Source: Perilla frutescens (lineage: Eukaryota; Streptophyta; Magnoliopsida; Lamiales; Lamiaceae). From it: DNA of 64,000 nucleotides. A model generated the notes under the pieces. The model was not told the DNA's origin and searched no databases. It saw only the letters and a list, made by a program, of their open reading frames with translations. The stretch covers positions 10,308,501-10,372,500 of the forward strand of contig BRKX01000017.1 of NCBI GenBank assembly GCA_026008535.1, in the 5' to 3' direction. Positions 37,604 through 49,039 of this stretch are shown here, piece by piece (within the stretch, counting starts at the first letter, position 1; the number at the start of each line of letters is the position of its first letter). Both the position numbers and the translations under genes were made by a program.

Positions 37604-38384
37604 AAAGAATAAGAGTGAAATTGGCACTGAGCTAAACAAATGTGGCATTGCCTGCTGTTTCCTCCGTGCCATGAATTTAAATTGCTCGAAACATTACTCA
37701 ACTAACTTAACTATGTGGGTCTGGCATAATGACATAAAACCGCAGTTTAAATCTTTCACTAATTCAAAATTGTCAGTATAAATTTATTTTCTTGTTTCTC
37801 CCCGCTGCTGCTTCTTCTTCTTCCCCACCCCCTGTGTGTGTGTGTTGTGCGGTTAGATGATCTGTAAGCAGAGCGCATTTGAAACACAGTTGCCCTTTGT
37901 GTGTTTGTCTCCCAAAAATATTATTTTCCAGCTCAATTCTTTGGCTCATAACAAAATTAAATATCCCTTTCTATTATTATTTTATCAAAAATAATATTTC
38001 ACCACTAACTTCCAACACAAATAACACAAGTAAGAGCTTAAGTTAGTCGAGCTAGTGGAACTTTCATTCTGTAAAGTCTAGGTCAACGGGATTATATTAG
38101 TGTATACAACCTAGTAGACTTTGCTTTAAATAATGCGATTGGCAACTATGAATCTGAGAATGATACACATATGTGACAGCTATTCAGACCTATATTGTTA
38201 AATTATACTAATACAAAATGAGAAATATTGGGGAATTAAGGTAAAATACTGATTCCTCTGTTTATTGAAAGTAAGAACTGTTAATAATTCATTTTTGCAG
38301 CTGTTGTTATCTATCTCATCGAGTCTTATTACATTTAAATAATCGCTCTTTTTCAGAGGGAGAGATCATTGAGTTGATCTAAAA
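37210..38384. other. Intergenic region and NPF promoter side, with microsatellites
   Basis: Contains (AAT)n at 37314-37354 and (CT)n at 37565-37599. The rest, to the ATG at 38385, is presumed promoter and 5' leader of the transporter gene. A CT-rich leader is common in plants. Confidence 0.45.
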
Positions 38385-39900
38385 ATGAGGAGCTCCAACA
38401 GAATTTCTGGTAAATATATTTCAAATTCTCGAGCTCTTAGTCTTTGACATTGATATGATATTGATTTTCCCTTCACCTTATTTCTTGCAGCTCTACTGTG
38501 GGCAGACATATTGGTGGCCTTCGCGTTGTTTGTGATGCAAGATTATTTGACAAATGTTTGGAAACTAAGCTTCACTCATGCTGCTGCAATTTTGAACATA
38601 TGGAATGGAATTTCCTTGGTATTGCAACCCGTCTTCGTCTTCCTCGTCGACGCTCTTCTAGGAAATCTTATGATGCTCGTCATTTCCAGCACGGCCTACA
38701 CTTTAGTGAGTTCATCAATGCTTCTAACAATCAATACATAAAATAAGGTCTTCCTGATAAAAAAATGTTGTAACATAAGCTTTTATTTCTAAGGGAATTG
38801 GTTTTGTTACCATGTCAACTCCTCCAATCCTTGCAAATTCAACACATACGTGCAAGCAATACGAACCAGAATGCATCGGTCACACGCAGAAAGTCCTCTT
38901 CTACACAGGCATGGCTTTGATAGCTGTCGGAGTAGCCGGCAACAATATCTCAGTAAAGCCTTTTCTTCAAGAACAGGAAGATAGAAACGAGAATGACAGG
39001 ACAACATATTTAAAAATAGCAGGTGCTATTTTTGTTGTCGTTGTGGCATTAACCGGAGCTATTGCACTTCCATACATAAAGCCATGGACACTCCGGTTTG
39101 GCATTCCAGCAATCTGCACTGCCGTTGCCACCATACTTTTTCTAACCGGTCTGTGTTGCTTCAAATATGATAGCAGCGGGCCCGAGGGGAGCCAAGTAAC
39201 GGGCATGTTCAGAGCTTTTGCAACGCGCACGCTCCCAATGTGGATGACCTTCATCACTTGTGGACTTGTGTCTTCATTCGGAAACACTTACTTTGTAGAG
39301 CAAGCGAGTCATTTGAATCGCCATATAGGAAAATGGAAGCTTCCTCCGCAGGTATTACTTCTAGCGCAGAAAGGGGCAAGTTTTGTGGTAGGTTATGGTT
39401 TCAAAGCAGAGAGCATTGCACCGGTTAAAGGGATTGTAATGGCTATGGTATTTTCAGTTCTATGCTGTATAACTGCTGCAAGAATAGAGTTAAAAAGGCT
39501 TAAAATTGTTGGAAGCCATGGTTTGCTTGATAAGCCGGATGATAGTATCCCGATGAGTATATTTTGGCTGCTTTTTCAGTTCGTTTTACTTGCAGGGCTG
39601 GATAAGTTCTTGGAGAAGAGTGTTGCTAAGTTCCATGAAGACGAGTTTCCTGATGAATCAGAGAGAAAATACCTCGATAATTTCAGTAAGGGGGTGTCAG
39701 GCTTGGGATTCATGTGTAGTGTGCTTTCAGTTTATGTTGTGGGAGAAATAAGTGAAAGAGGAGGTAATATGAACTGGTTTCAAGACACGTTGAACAGGAG
39801 TCGTTTGGATCGGTATTATTGGGTGCTCGCAGGTTTAAGTAGTGTGAATCTAGTCGTGTTCGTCGTGGTGGCTTCGTGTTGCAGATGCTGGAGACGGTAA
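38385..39900 (+). CDS. NRT1/PTR-family (NPF) transporter, NPF5.5-like
   Basis: Exons are 38385-38409, 38491-38705 and 38794-39900, with GT-AG junctions and 448 aa. A split alanine codon at the first junction gives MRSSNRISALLWADILVAF. It is a multi-pass membrane protein of the proton-coupled peptide/nitrate transporter family: N-terminal helices with FTHAAAILNIWNGIS, then GHTQKVLFYTGMALIAVGVAGN, and a C-terminal GVSGLGFMCSVLSVYVVGEI. The usual NPF length is 550-600 aa and the central loop is short here. The canonical ExxER signature of helix 1 is absent, which I recall also for NPF5.5-type members. The likely cargo is nitrate or small peptides. The family is firm; the subgroup is from memory. 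Confidence 0.82.
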
Positions 39901-40060
39901 CTGAGATGGAAATAGATGGTGTTGTTTGCTGCGGTTGAGGGTTTAGTAAAATTGATTCATTCCCTTGAGTATTGATCGTCTTGGGGGTTCCATTTGAGAT
40001 TTTCCTGATTAGGCTTCCTTTGTCATTTAATTTTTCCTAAATTGTGCGATGGGTTTGTCT
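39901..40060. other. 3' UTR of the NPF gene
   Basis: Presumed untranslated tail. No other feature is seen. Confidence 0.4.
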
Positions 40061-40180
40061 ATGCTACCCCCAAAGGTAGTATCCAAATGTCACAATACAT
40101 TTATTGTGACACTTTTATATGTTACATCAGACCTTTTGTGATCTATTGTGACACTTGGATAGTACCCTTGGGGGTAGCAT
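40061..40180. mobile_element. 120-bp MITE
   Basis: Terminal inverted repeats of about 35 bp (ATGCTACCCCCAAAGG / CCTTGGGGGTAGCAT). The inner part repeats TGTGACA in both orientations. It lies just downstream of the NPF stop and may be in its 3' UTR. Confidence 0.75.
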
Positions 40181-40653
40181 GCGATATGTTTCTGGCTATT
40201 GGAATGCAATCTTTAGTTATGTTTCATTTAATTTAGAAAGCTCAGTAATTTAATTGGTCCGATGTTTGATTTTTATGCATTGATTATCACTTGTATTTCA
40301 TTGTCCTAACGGAATTACCAAACTCATTAATGGCTAAGCCCATGAAGAGAATTACAATCGAATAGCTAAGTTCGCCAATAGCCAAAATGTTCTAACCTAA
40401 CCACCTAAGTCCCCCAGCTCTCCGTAGTGAATATACATGACATATCGGCATTCCTTTTGGGTGGTCTATTGGTAAAGTGAGATTTGAGGCTAAAAATTGC
40501 AAGTTCAAATTCAACCAACACTTAATATAAATTTTGTAAATCATATCTCATTTCTCCAAGTGTAATTTACTTCTCATATATGCTTTACAAGTTATTTAAC
40601 AGGAACAAACTTTAACCAATGCGCATCCTTGGATTGCAACTGCAGAGTTACCC

Positions 40654-40690
<37 letters not shown>

Positions 40691-40751
40691 GCCACGTCAT
40701 TTACATATTCATGCAATAAACGCAGCAAACGAACTACGAATCAATTCATCA
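40181..40751. other. Intergenic region with (GA)n
   Basis: A (GA)n run lies at 40661-40687. Nothing else is supported. Confidence 0.4.
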
Positions 40752-40912
40752 TGACAGTCGAGTTTAGGTGTCAAGAGGCTTGTCTCACGACATAGCAAAC
40801 AAACTATGATACTCCGAGCATCATTGTTCGTTTGCTACATCATTAGAGAAGCCTCATGGGGAGCATCATAGTTTGTTTGCTAAATAGTGAGACAAGCCTC
40901 TAGACACCTAAA
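40752..40912. repeat. Inverted-repeat (hairpin) element
   Basis: TTTAGGTGTCAAGAGGCTTG and CAAGCCTCTAGACACCTAAA face each other, with further pairing through CAAACAAACTATGAT / ATCATAGTTTGTTTG. Arm length is about 50 bp. Fragments of it recur at 41220-41275. Confidence 0.65.
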
Positions 40913-41635
40913 CCTGGTAGACTAAGCCAAAATACACGGCTGCCTAGATTTTCACAACACTAGAGAAGAGCAAAATCACTGTGTTTGATTGTTTAGAAAT
41001 ACCACCATATCTAGGATTAGTTATATAATCCAAGGGTTTAACAAAAATTATTGCAACTACACCAACTCTGATAGCCAAATCAAAACATACGACACTATAC
41101 TCTTTTATAAACATATAACTACTGACAATCATTAACCAATCCTCTGTCATCAAAGATATAACACGCAATGCTATCGATATGGTGGAGTGATGAACTCGTG
41201 GCCAAACACTTTTTAGGTCAAGTTCATTGCTATTCGTTTGCTACATCGTTAGACAAGCCTCAAGGGACCTAAAACTGGTAGACTAGGCCAAAATACACGG
41301 CAACCTAGATCTTCATAACACTAGAGAAGAGCACAATCACTATATGTTTGATTGTTCAGAAAAAGTACCATATCTGATTAGTTATACGCAACAAACCATA
41401 TCTATATAATCCAAGGGTTTAAAATAAATTATTGCAACTACACCAACTCTGATAGCCAAATCAAAACATACCAAACTACACTCTTTTGTAAACATAATGT
41501 TGATTCTAACTTATAAACATAACTAATGACAATCATTAACCAATCCTCATTCATCATAGATATAATACGCAATGCTATCCATATGGAGTAATGAACTCAA
41601 GGCCAAACGCTTTTTAGGTAGAGTCCATTGGTACT
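40908..41635 (+). repeat. Tandem duplication, about 361-bp period
   Basis: CCTAAACCTGGTAGACT... (40907) recurs as CCTAAAACTGGTAGACT... (41268). The units remain similar through ACCAACTCTGATAGCC and CCAATCCTC to GGCCAAACGCTTTTTAGGT. The second copy ends about 150 bases before the oxidase ATG. Confidence 0.75.
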
Positions 41636-41782
41636 CCATAAGTGAGGTTTACTTAGAGTGCAGTTGTTTATGCATAAATTACACAATTTTCTTAATGGGT
41701 TTTGCTTCTTATGTGTAGTTTGCATGCTACCGTGCAGATAATGCATAAAACGATCTAAAATTTTCCACCTCTACACACATAT
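41636..41782 (+). promoter_or_regulatory. 5' flank of the oxidase gene
   Basis: Short upstream region before the ATG at 41783. No clear TATA box is assigned. Confidence 0.3.
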
Positions 41783-42954
41783 ATGGAGAACTGCAACCAA
41801 GTGTTCGACGTAATAGTGATTGGGGCAGGGGTGATGGGAAGTGCCACGGCTTACCAGACTGCAAAACGCGGCCTCAAAACGCTGCTCCTCGAGCAATTCG
41901 AGTTCCTCCACCACCGCGGCTCGTCTCACGGTGAATCCAAAGCCATCCGGGCTTCCTACAGCAAGGACTACTACTGCAGCATGGTGCTAGAATCCTCCCG
42001 ACTTTGGGAAGAAGCCGAGGCCGAAATCGGATACAAGGTCTCAATCATCTCGACATAGGACCTCCAGACTGCAAATTTTTTCATACAGCCATCGATAGCT
42101 GCCGCAAGAACTCAATCCCGGTTCGAGTTCTTGATCGGAATGAGGTGGCCGAGGAGTTCTCCGGCAACTTTCAGCTCCCGGAAGGCTGGATTGGCGTGGT
42201 GACTCCGTATGGAGGAGTCATTAAGGCGAATACAGCTGTGGCAATGTTCCAAACACTTGGCGTGCAAAACGTTTCCCTGCTTAAAGACAACACTGAAGTT
42301 GTATGTATTAAGAAAGATCACGGCGGCGACGGTGATATCGTTGTTTCCACAAGCGGCGGCGATAGGTTCCGATCAAGAAAGTGTGTGATCACGTCGGGGC
42401 CGTGGACCAGAAAACTGATCGAAACGGCAAGAGGAAAAGCTCTTCCGATTCAGCCACTGGAAACGGCGGCGTATTACTGGAAGATCAATGAAGGCCACGA
42501 GGAGAAATTCGCCATCGAGAACGGGTTCCCGACGTTCGACAGCCACGGCGAGCCGCGCGTGTACGGGACGCCGGCGATGGAATTCCCGGGGTTGATCAAG
42601 ATTGTGATCGACGGCGGCGGCGCCTGCGAACCGGACGAGAGGACTTGGGCGGCGGCTGAACCGGGTTTGTTGGGTACGATGCGGGAATGGGTTAAGGGTC
42701 GGTTCGGCGGTTTGGTGGATGGTGATGAACCGGTGAAAATGCATTCTTGCATATGCTCGATGACGCCGGACGGGGACTATGTGATTGATTATTTGGGTGG
42801 GGAGTTCACTGAGGATGTGGTGGTGGCCGGCGGGTTTTCGAGGCATGGGTTTAAGATGGCGCCATTGGTGGGGCAGGTGGCGGCGGAGCTGGTGTCGGGT
42901 GGGATGGCGAAGGGGGTGGATTTGTCGCACTTCAGTATTGCGAGATTTGGGTAA
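41783..42954 (+). pseudogene. Sarcosine-oxidase-like FAD enzyme gene, frameshifted
   Basis: An intronless gene resembling plant 'probable sarcosine oxidase', which oxidises N-methyl or cyclic amino acids and uses FAD. The first frame (41783-42058) has the dinucleotide-binding motif VIGAGVMGSATAYQ at residues 11-24 and the EQF ribose-binding acid. The second frame (used from about 42034) has HLDIGPPD, VTPYGGVIKA, the CSMTPDGDYVIDY motif around the flavin-linking Cys known in monomeric sarcosine oxidase, and VAGGFSRHGFKMAP. The frame changes at about 42037-42050. Relatives have about 10 more bases between YKV and DIGPP, so a small deletion is likely. The 3' half is GC-rich, unlike its surroundings. 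No C-terminal SKL-type peroxisome signal is visible (ends ARFG). Confidence 0.85.
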
Positions 42955-43089
42955 GGTTTACACTTGTCTAATCCCGATTAAAACAATAAACCGGTCCAAC
43001 AACCCCAACTTTTAAGTTGAACCTATTTTTTTCCCCAGTTTGGCTACGGTTCGGAGGACAATGATTGACCAACATCTATATATATATAG
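42955..43089. other. Spacer with (TA)n at the MULE insertion site
   Basis: Likely 3' UTR of the oxidase, ending in a TA run (43076-43088). The MULE begins in this run. Confidence 0.45.
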
Positions 43090-43523
43090 GGGTTGGTTAT
43101 ATTGAGGACAAGTGTTGGTGTGAAAATTAGATACAAATCTGATCCCTACAACTGTACAAGATGGATGGATCAGATTAAAAGGATTTTAAATCGTAATTTA
43201 TAATTTTTTATTTATTATTAAATCATAGAGGGGTATTATTGTCAAATCGCATCTTAATTTCATACGTGATACCCAAATCCCTTATAATCTGGAAGCACGA
43301 AATCGATAGAGAATAAACGGTTGCATCTAGAAATCGAATTTTCGTCTCTAAAATCAGAAAACCTAGACAACTGCAAGAACAGACGGCGACATCCTTGAGG
43401 ACCGGCAACGTTTATGGCGATGGTCGGCAAGTTTATCATGGACTGTGGCTTCAAAAATTAAGAAGACGGTGAAAAATTGTAACCTCCGACAATGGTGCGA
43501 TCGATCGAGGAGGCCAAAAAAAC

Positions 43524-44618
43524 ATGGGTCGAAAGAAATCGGGTAAGTCTTAGTTGTTTGAATCGAATTTAAAGATGAATTTAGGGAAAAAATTTGGAAT
43601 AGGTGAAAACTGATGAATGCTTGCGGCATTTTGAATAAATCAATTTAATAAATAGATTTGAAAATTGGGTGATTCTGCTATGAATTGATCGGTTGATACT
43701 TCTGAGTAATAATGGAGTAATTTTCTAGTGTGGGTAGATAAAATCGAACAAAAAAGGGTAATCGTGAAATGCAGGTTTACTGATTTTTTGTTTTTATAGA
43801 TTCATGGGTATAAGGCTTCAAATATGCATATATCATTTGTGGCTTCTGATTTTTAATCGAGTAATTATGTTGTGTGTGATTTTTGTTATTTTGGGAAATC
43901 ATGGGTTTGTGTTGATCGAGTAACATTTATTCATGCTTATTAATCTTTTTTATGTTGATAAAAAATCAATGATAATCTGATTAAGATATGAATTGTGTGC
44001 TTTGGAATGTTAACCATACCCATAAAATGCTTTAATTTCGGTACAAAAAATGTCAATGCTAAGTTAACTGAATTAAAGTGCTACACAGGTATATAATTGA
44101 TACTACGTATGCATATCTGTTCTGCGTTATGTAAATTATAATTGTGAGGCTACGTATGCATATTTGTGATGCTGTTAAAGTATATATTTGAAGCTACTAA
44201 TGAACATCTGTTGTACTTAGTGTTTAAGTTAGTAATATAACTTGTGTGGGTTGGTGCTTTTAATTCGTATTGTTGATGCTTCGTATGCATATCTTTGAAG
44301 GCGAAGTCGGGTTTGATTGAACGCGCATGTATGGCAAGGCTTGACATGAATTGGCGCGATGCAGAGAACAACAATGATTGCGTCATGTACACTATGTGCC
44401 ACATGGAGACTTACATTGGCCAGTCTAGCAAAGCTTGGAATTGCAACCTAAAGAAAGGAAATGTCTCGCAAATGAATGTGCTGCGTATCAAATATTGTGC
44501 CTCTATTTTCTCGTCGGGTTTGAACGAACATGCCTCCTCAATTGAAAGAAAAGCAAAGTCGGTTTTTGCAGCCAACTCTAGGAAAAAAAATCCAAATGTT
44601 CTGAGTGGAGATGTGTGA
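43524..44618 (+). pseudogene. Ulp1 (C48) protease-like remnant, MULE copy 1 outer gene
   Basis: The first exon, ATGGGTCGAAAGAAATCGG (43524-43542, MGRKKSG), ends at a consensus GTAAG. The next coding block (44295-44618) encodes the C-terminal end of a Ulp1-type cysteine protease. NNDCVVYTMRHMET-type sequence (here NDCVMYTMCHMETYIG) holds the presumed catalytic Cys, followed by LRIKYCASIFSSGLNEH. The His and Asp catalytic parts are absent. Joining the exons at the obvious splice sites gives an early stop, so this is a relic or an internally deleted gene. Confidence 0.6.
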
Positions 44619-45314
44619 CTGTTGGTCACCAATAAACTGTTTCAATATTTTTTTATTGAACGTTGGTAAAGACAATTTTTTTTTGTGACACTAATTAAGC
44701 ATATTTCTTATGCTACTTATGCATGACATTGATGATACTTATGAATTACTGTGCTACTTATTGTGAAGCTTGTAAACGACCTTGTATGATTTGGAGCTTC
44801 GTATTATGATTGTTGATGCTACTAATGCGCACATGTGGTGTTTTGGGCAAAATAAAATTTGTAATGCTAATTATGCACCTCTTTGATGATATTTATGAAT
44901 ATCTGTGCTACTAAGTGTTTAAGTTGGTAAAAATAACGTGTGAGTTATCTTTGAATTAGACTTGTTGATGCTACCTATGCATACCTCTGGCACTTTTACC
45001 CAATTAAATTTGATATGCTACTCATGCACATCTTTAATGCTATTTAAGCATACCTGTTATGCTATATATGTATATCATCGATGCTACTTATGAATTTCTT
45101 CAATGCTATAAATGATTAATTCATGTTACAGTGAGATAGATGTAAAGACAGTGCTTCGTACACTTCAGACTAATGCTTGGTAAGTAACATAAATATATTC
45201 ATATTTCATGGTTGGTGCTTCGTAAACATATTCATTTGCATATAATTATGTGAATGCTACAGTTAGTGCTATGTATTCATCGAATAAATGTTTCATAATA
45301 TCTACCAACCTAAA

Positions 45315-46752
45315 TCAAATAATTGTAATGTACCACAAATAATGTACCCAAACAAAAAAATGGAATACCCTAACTGTACCATAAAAAACATATGATTTCC
45401 TCCTTCTTTCAATCTTTCTTCCTCCTTTTGGGAATCCAAACACTAGATGCACGTCTTTAGCATCAACCAGTATCAAATTTCCATTCATTAGACTCATCTC
45501 TGAGCTATTAACATCAAAATTGTCTAGAACCTAGTGTGCAAGTTGGGTTGGGACCTTATCCACTTTCATGTTCAGTATGTGCTTGAATCCCATCTCAATA
45601 ACCGCTTTGCGTTGGTCTGTGGAGAACTTCTCGATTGCTTAAAACAACAACATAGGGCACGCTCGGCTTGTTAGTTTAGGATGATTGGTGACAGCTGATT
45701 CGTCCTCCTCGTCCTCCATTATGTCATCTTCGAAGGGGTTCTCTTGGATGGTCTCTGTTTGAACTGCAACAATATAGATAGTGATACAGAAGAACATATG
45801 TACAATTGTTGATCACTATTAAGTTGAATTAATTAAATTAAATACCTTTTCTTTTGTCATGTTTTCTTTTCGACCTTAACTCGTTGTTTTTATCTGTTGT
45901 GTCTTCACTCTGATCCTGCAAAGGCATCTCAGACTTGAAATCAGAGTCATCTGCAGGGATTTTCGATCTTTCTGCAAAACAACATTTGAAGCATTGTTTC
46001 ACTTATTAAGTAGCATGCAGGTTAATCATGATTCCGTTACATCCAAATAAACCTTTAATTAGCACTGAAATTCAATATAACTAGCATTGTTGATCATCTG
46101 AATAAATGTACACAAGATAAATCTGATTCACGTTTCAAAATGAACAGTCAATTTCAAATTACTCATACTCAAATTTATCCAATGATACATATTTAATATA
46201 ATCAAATTTCACTCATTCTTTTGGCAAACCGGCATCAGATGCAATAAAAACATCTCAAATATCAACTTAAATATATCAGGAGCATTTCACAAGTATATAC
46301 ATGTGTAGCACTAAAACACATTAACCTTAGCATTGACAGACTTTATACGGAAAATATACCGTTTATGCACAAAATTCAAACATTACACAGAATTTCATTC
46401 ACACTTTATCAAGAGTACAAGATTAATAAGCATGACAAAATATTACTCAATCAATAGAAACCCATAATTTGCCAAAAAAACCAAAAAGCACACACATCAA
46501 AATCACTCGATCAGAAATTAGACGCCGCAACTGAATTTAATTTTCAATGGGTCGCAACAATTAACCATAAGCATTTGTCCAGAAAATTGGGATAATTTCC
46601 CAAAAATTTTCCAAGAATAATCCTCAACAACTCTTCACTCATTCGCAAGCATTCAATCTTCTTTTCAATCCTCAAAAACTCTTCTCTCATCCCACAATAA
46701 TCCTGAAAATCAATTAAAACCATTCAAACTTACCGGATTTATGTCGACCCAT
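45315..46752 (-). pseudogene. MULE copy 1 inner gene remnant (Ulp1-associated N-terminal region)
   Basis: On the - strand exon 1 (46752-46734) encodes MGRHKSG and ends at GTAAG. Exon 2 (45971-45847) joins in phase and encodes an acidic/basic stretch ending KRKHDKRK. Exon 3 (45773-45315) encodes an acidic segment, SRACPMLLF, then FSTDQRKAVIEMGFKHIL, VLDNFDVNSSEM and VHLVFGFPKGGRKIE. I recall the last pattern from the region upstream of the protease domain in plant Ulp1-type transposon proteins. In-frame stops at 45641-45639 and 45533-45531 break exon 3. Confidence 0.55.
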
Positions 46753-47612
46753 TTTTTCTCCCTCTACTACTTGAATCGAGTGTCCGCCGATAATGAAAAC
46801 CAACGCCGCCTTCTTTATTCGACTCGCCGTCGCTCGGGAGAAAGCCACCGCTCACCTGATTGAATGGTCGCCGGAGTCCTTATAAGTACAAATCAAAAAG
46901 CTGTGAATGAGAAAAGAAAAAAGTATACGCTCTAGGAGAAAAAATCGGAAGAATCTTCATAATCACGATACACATTAACTATCCATAATTTATAACCGTT
47001 TGATAAGGACGGTTATTATTTTCAAAGATATGGAAATCTACAGATTAATTACAAAAATACAACATTGCCCTTACCACAAAAAAAAAAAAAACAAAAAACG
47101 GAACTTAAAAATTAAAAAACCAAATGCTGAAACTTAATCTAACCGTCCATCTCATCAGATCCAAAGGCTGGAAATTGTCCCTACTTTTCACACCAAGGCC
47201 CTATCCCCCATTTGATGAGATGGACAGTTAGATTAAGTTTCAGCATTTGGTTTTTTAATTTTTAAGTTCCGTTTTTTGTTTTTTTTTGTGGTAAGGGCAA
47301 TGCTGTATTTTTGTAATTAATTTGTAGATTTCCATATCTTTGAAAATAATAACCGTCCTTATCAAATGGTTTTTAATTATGGATAGTTAATATGTATCGT
47401 GATTATGAAGATTCTTCCGATTTTTTCTCCTAGAGCGTATACTTTTTTCTTTTCTCATTCACAACTTTTTGATTTGTACTGATAAGGACTCCGACGACTA
47501 TTCGATCAGGCGAGCGGTGCCTTTTTCCTGAGCGACGGTGAATCGAATAAAGAAGGCGGCGTTGGTTTTCGTTACCGGTGGACACTCAATTCAAGTAGCA
47601 GAGGGAGAAAAA

Positions 47613-48341
47613 ATGGGTCGACATAAATCCGGTAAGTTTGAATGGTTTTAATTGATTTTCAAGATTATTGTGGGATGAGTGAAGAGTTTTTGAGGATTGA
47701 AAAGAAGATCGAATGCTTGCGAATTGAGTGAAGAGTTGTTGAGGATTATTCTTGAAAAAATTTTGTGAAATTATCCCAATTTTCTGGACAAATGCTTATG
47801 GTTAATTGTTGCGACCCATTGAAAATTAAATTCAGTTGCGGCATCTGATTTGTGATCGAGTGATTTTGATGTGTGTGCTTTTTGTTTTTTGGCAAATCAT
47901 GGGTTTCTATTGATTGAGTAATATTTTGTCATGCTTATTAATCTTGTACTCTTGATAAAGTATGAATGAAATTCTGTGTAATGTTTGAATTTTGTGCATA
48001 AACGGTATATTTTTATAAAGTCTGTCAATGCTAAGATTAATGTGTTTTAGTGCTACACATGTATATACTTGTGAAATGCTCCTGATATATACACATGTAT
48101 ATACTTGTGAAGTGCTACACATGTTTTAGTGCTATTAGACGCTAATAGCTCAGAGATGCGTCTAATGAATGGAAATTTGATACCGGTTGATGCTGAAGAC
48201 GTGCATCTAGTGTTTGGATTCCTAAAAGGAGGAAGAAAGATTGAAAGAAGGAGGAAATCAGATGTTTTGTATGGTACAGTTAGGGTATACCATTTTTTTT
48301 TGTTTGGGTATAATTATTTGTGGTACATTACAATTCTTTGA
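47613..48341 (+). pseudogene. MULE copy 2 inner gene remnant
   Basis: ATGGGTCGACATAAATCC at 47613 followed by GTAAG matches exon 1 of copy 1. After the internal deletion only the last block remains (48129-48341): NSSEMRLMNGNLIPVDAED and VHLVFGF, nearly identical to copy 1. Confidence 0.5.
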
Positions 48342-49039
48342 TTTAGGTTGGTTGATATTACGAAGCATTTATATATCGATGAATACATAGCACTAAGTGT
48401 AGCATTCACATAATTCTATTCAAATGAATATGTTTACGAAGCACCAACCATGAAATATGAATATATTTATGTTACTTATGAAGCATTAGTCTGAAGTGTA
48501 CGAAGCACTGTCTTTACATCTATCTCACTGTAACATGAATTAATCATTTATAGCATTGAAGACATTCATAAGTAGCATCGATGATATACATATATAGCAT
48601 AACAGATATGCTTAAATAGCATTAAAGATGTGCATGAGTAGCATATCAAATTTAATTGGGTAAAAGTGCCAGAGGTATGCATAGGTAGCATCAACAAGCC
48701 TAATTCAAAGATAACTCACACGTTATTTTTACCAACTTAAACATTTAGTAGCACAGATATTCATAAATATCATCAAAGAGGTGCACAATTAGCATTACAA
48801 ATTTTGTTTTGCCCAAAACACCACAGGTGCGCATTAGTAGCATCAACAATCATAATACGAAGCTCCAAATCATACAAGGTCGTTTATAAGCTTAAGAATA
48901 AGTAGCACAGTAATTCATAAGTACCATCAATGTTATGCTTAAGTACCATAAGAAATATGCTTAATTAGTGTCACAAAAAAAATTGTCTTTACCAACGTTC
49001 AACAAAAAAATATTGAAACAGTTTATTGGTGACCAACAG

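Larger units (their letters stand above)
43090..47209. mobile_element. Mutator-like element, copy 1
   Basis: The left terminus is GGGTTGGTTATATTGAGG at 43090. On the - strand the right terminus is GGGGATAGGGCCTTGG at 47209. The termini resemble each other (both contain TTGGTGTGAAAA.TAGGGACAAT-like sequence) and both lead, after about 430-460 bp, to a tiny first exon starting MGR. Two convergent gene remnants lie between, one at 43524-44618 (+) and one at 46752-45315 (-). The Ulp1-like content suggests the Kaonashi/KI-MULE type. No MURA transposase was found. Confidence 0.7.

Noticed and set aside
40455..40560. tRNA-derived SINE-like sequence (GGTGGTCTATTGGTAAAGTG then AAGTTCAAATTC)
   Set aside because: A- and B-box resemblance is weak, and no target duplication or 3' tail was found.
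42373..42930. 185-codon minus-strand frame opposite the oxidase
   Set aside because: Shadow of a GC-rich coding region; low-complexity His/Arg content with no domain.
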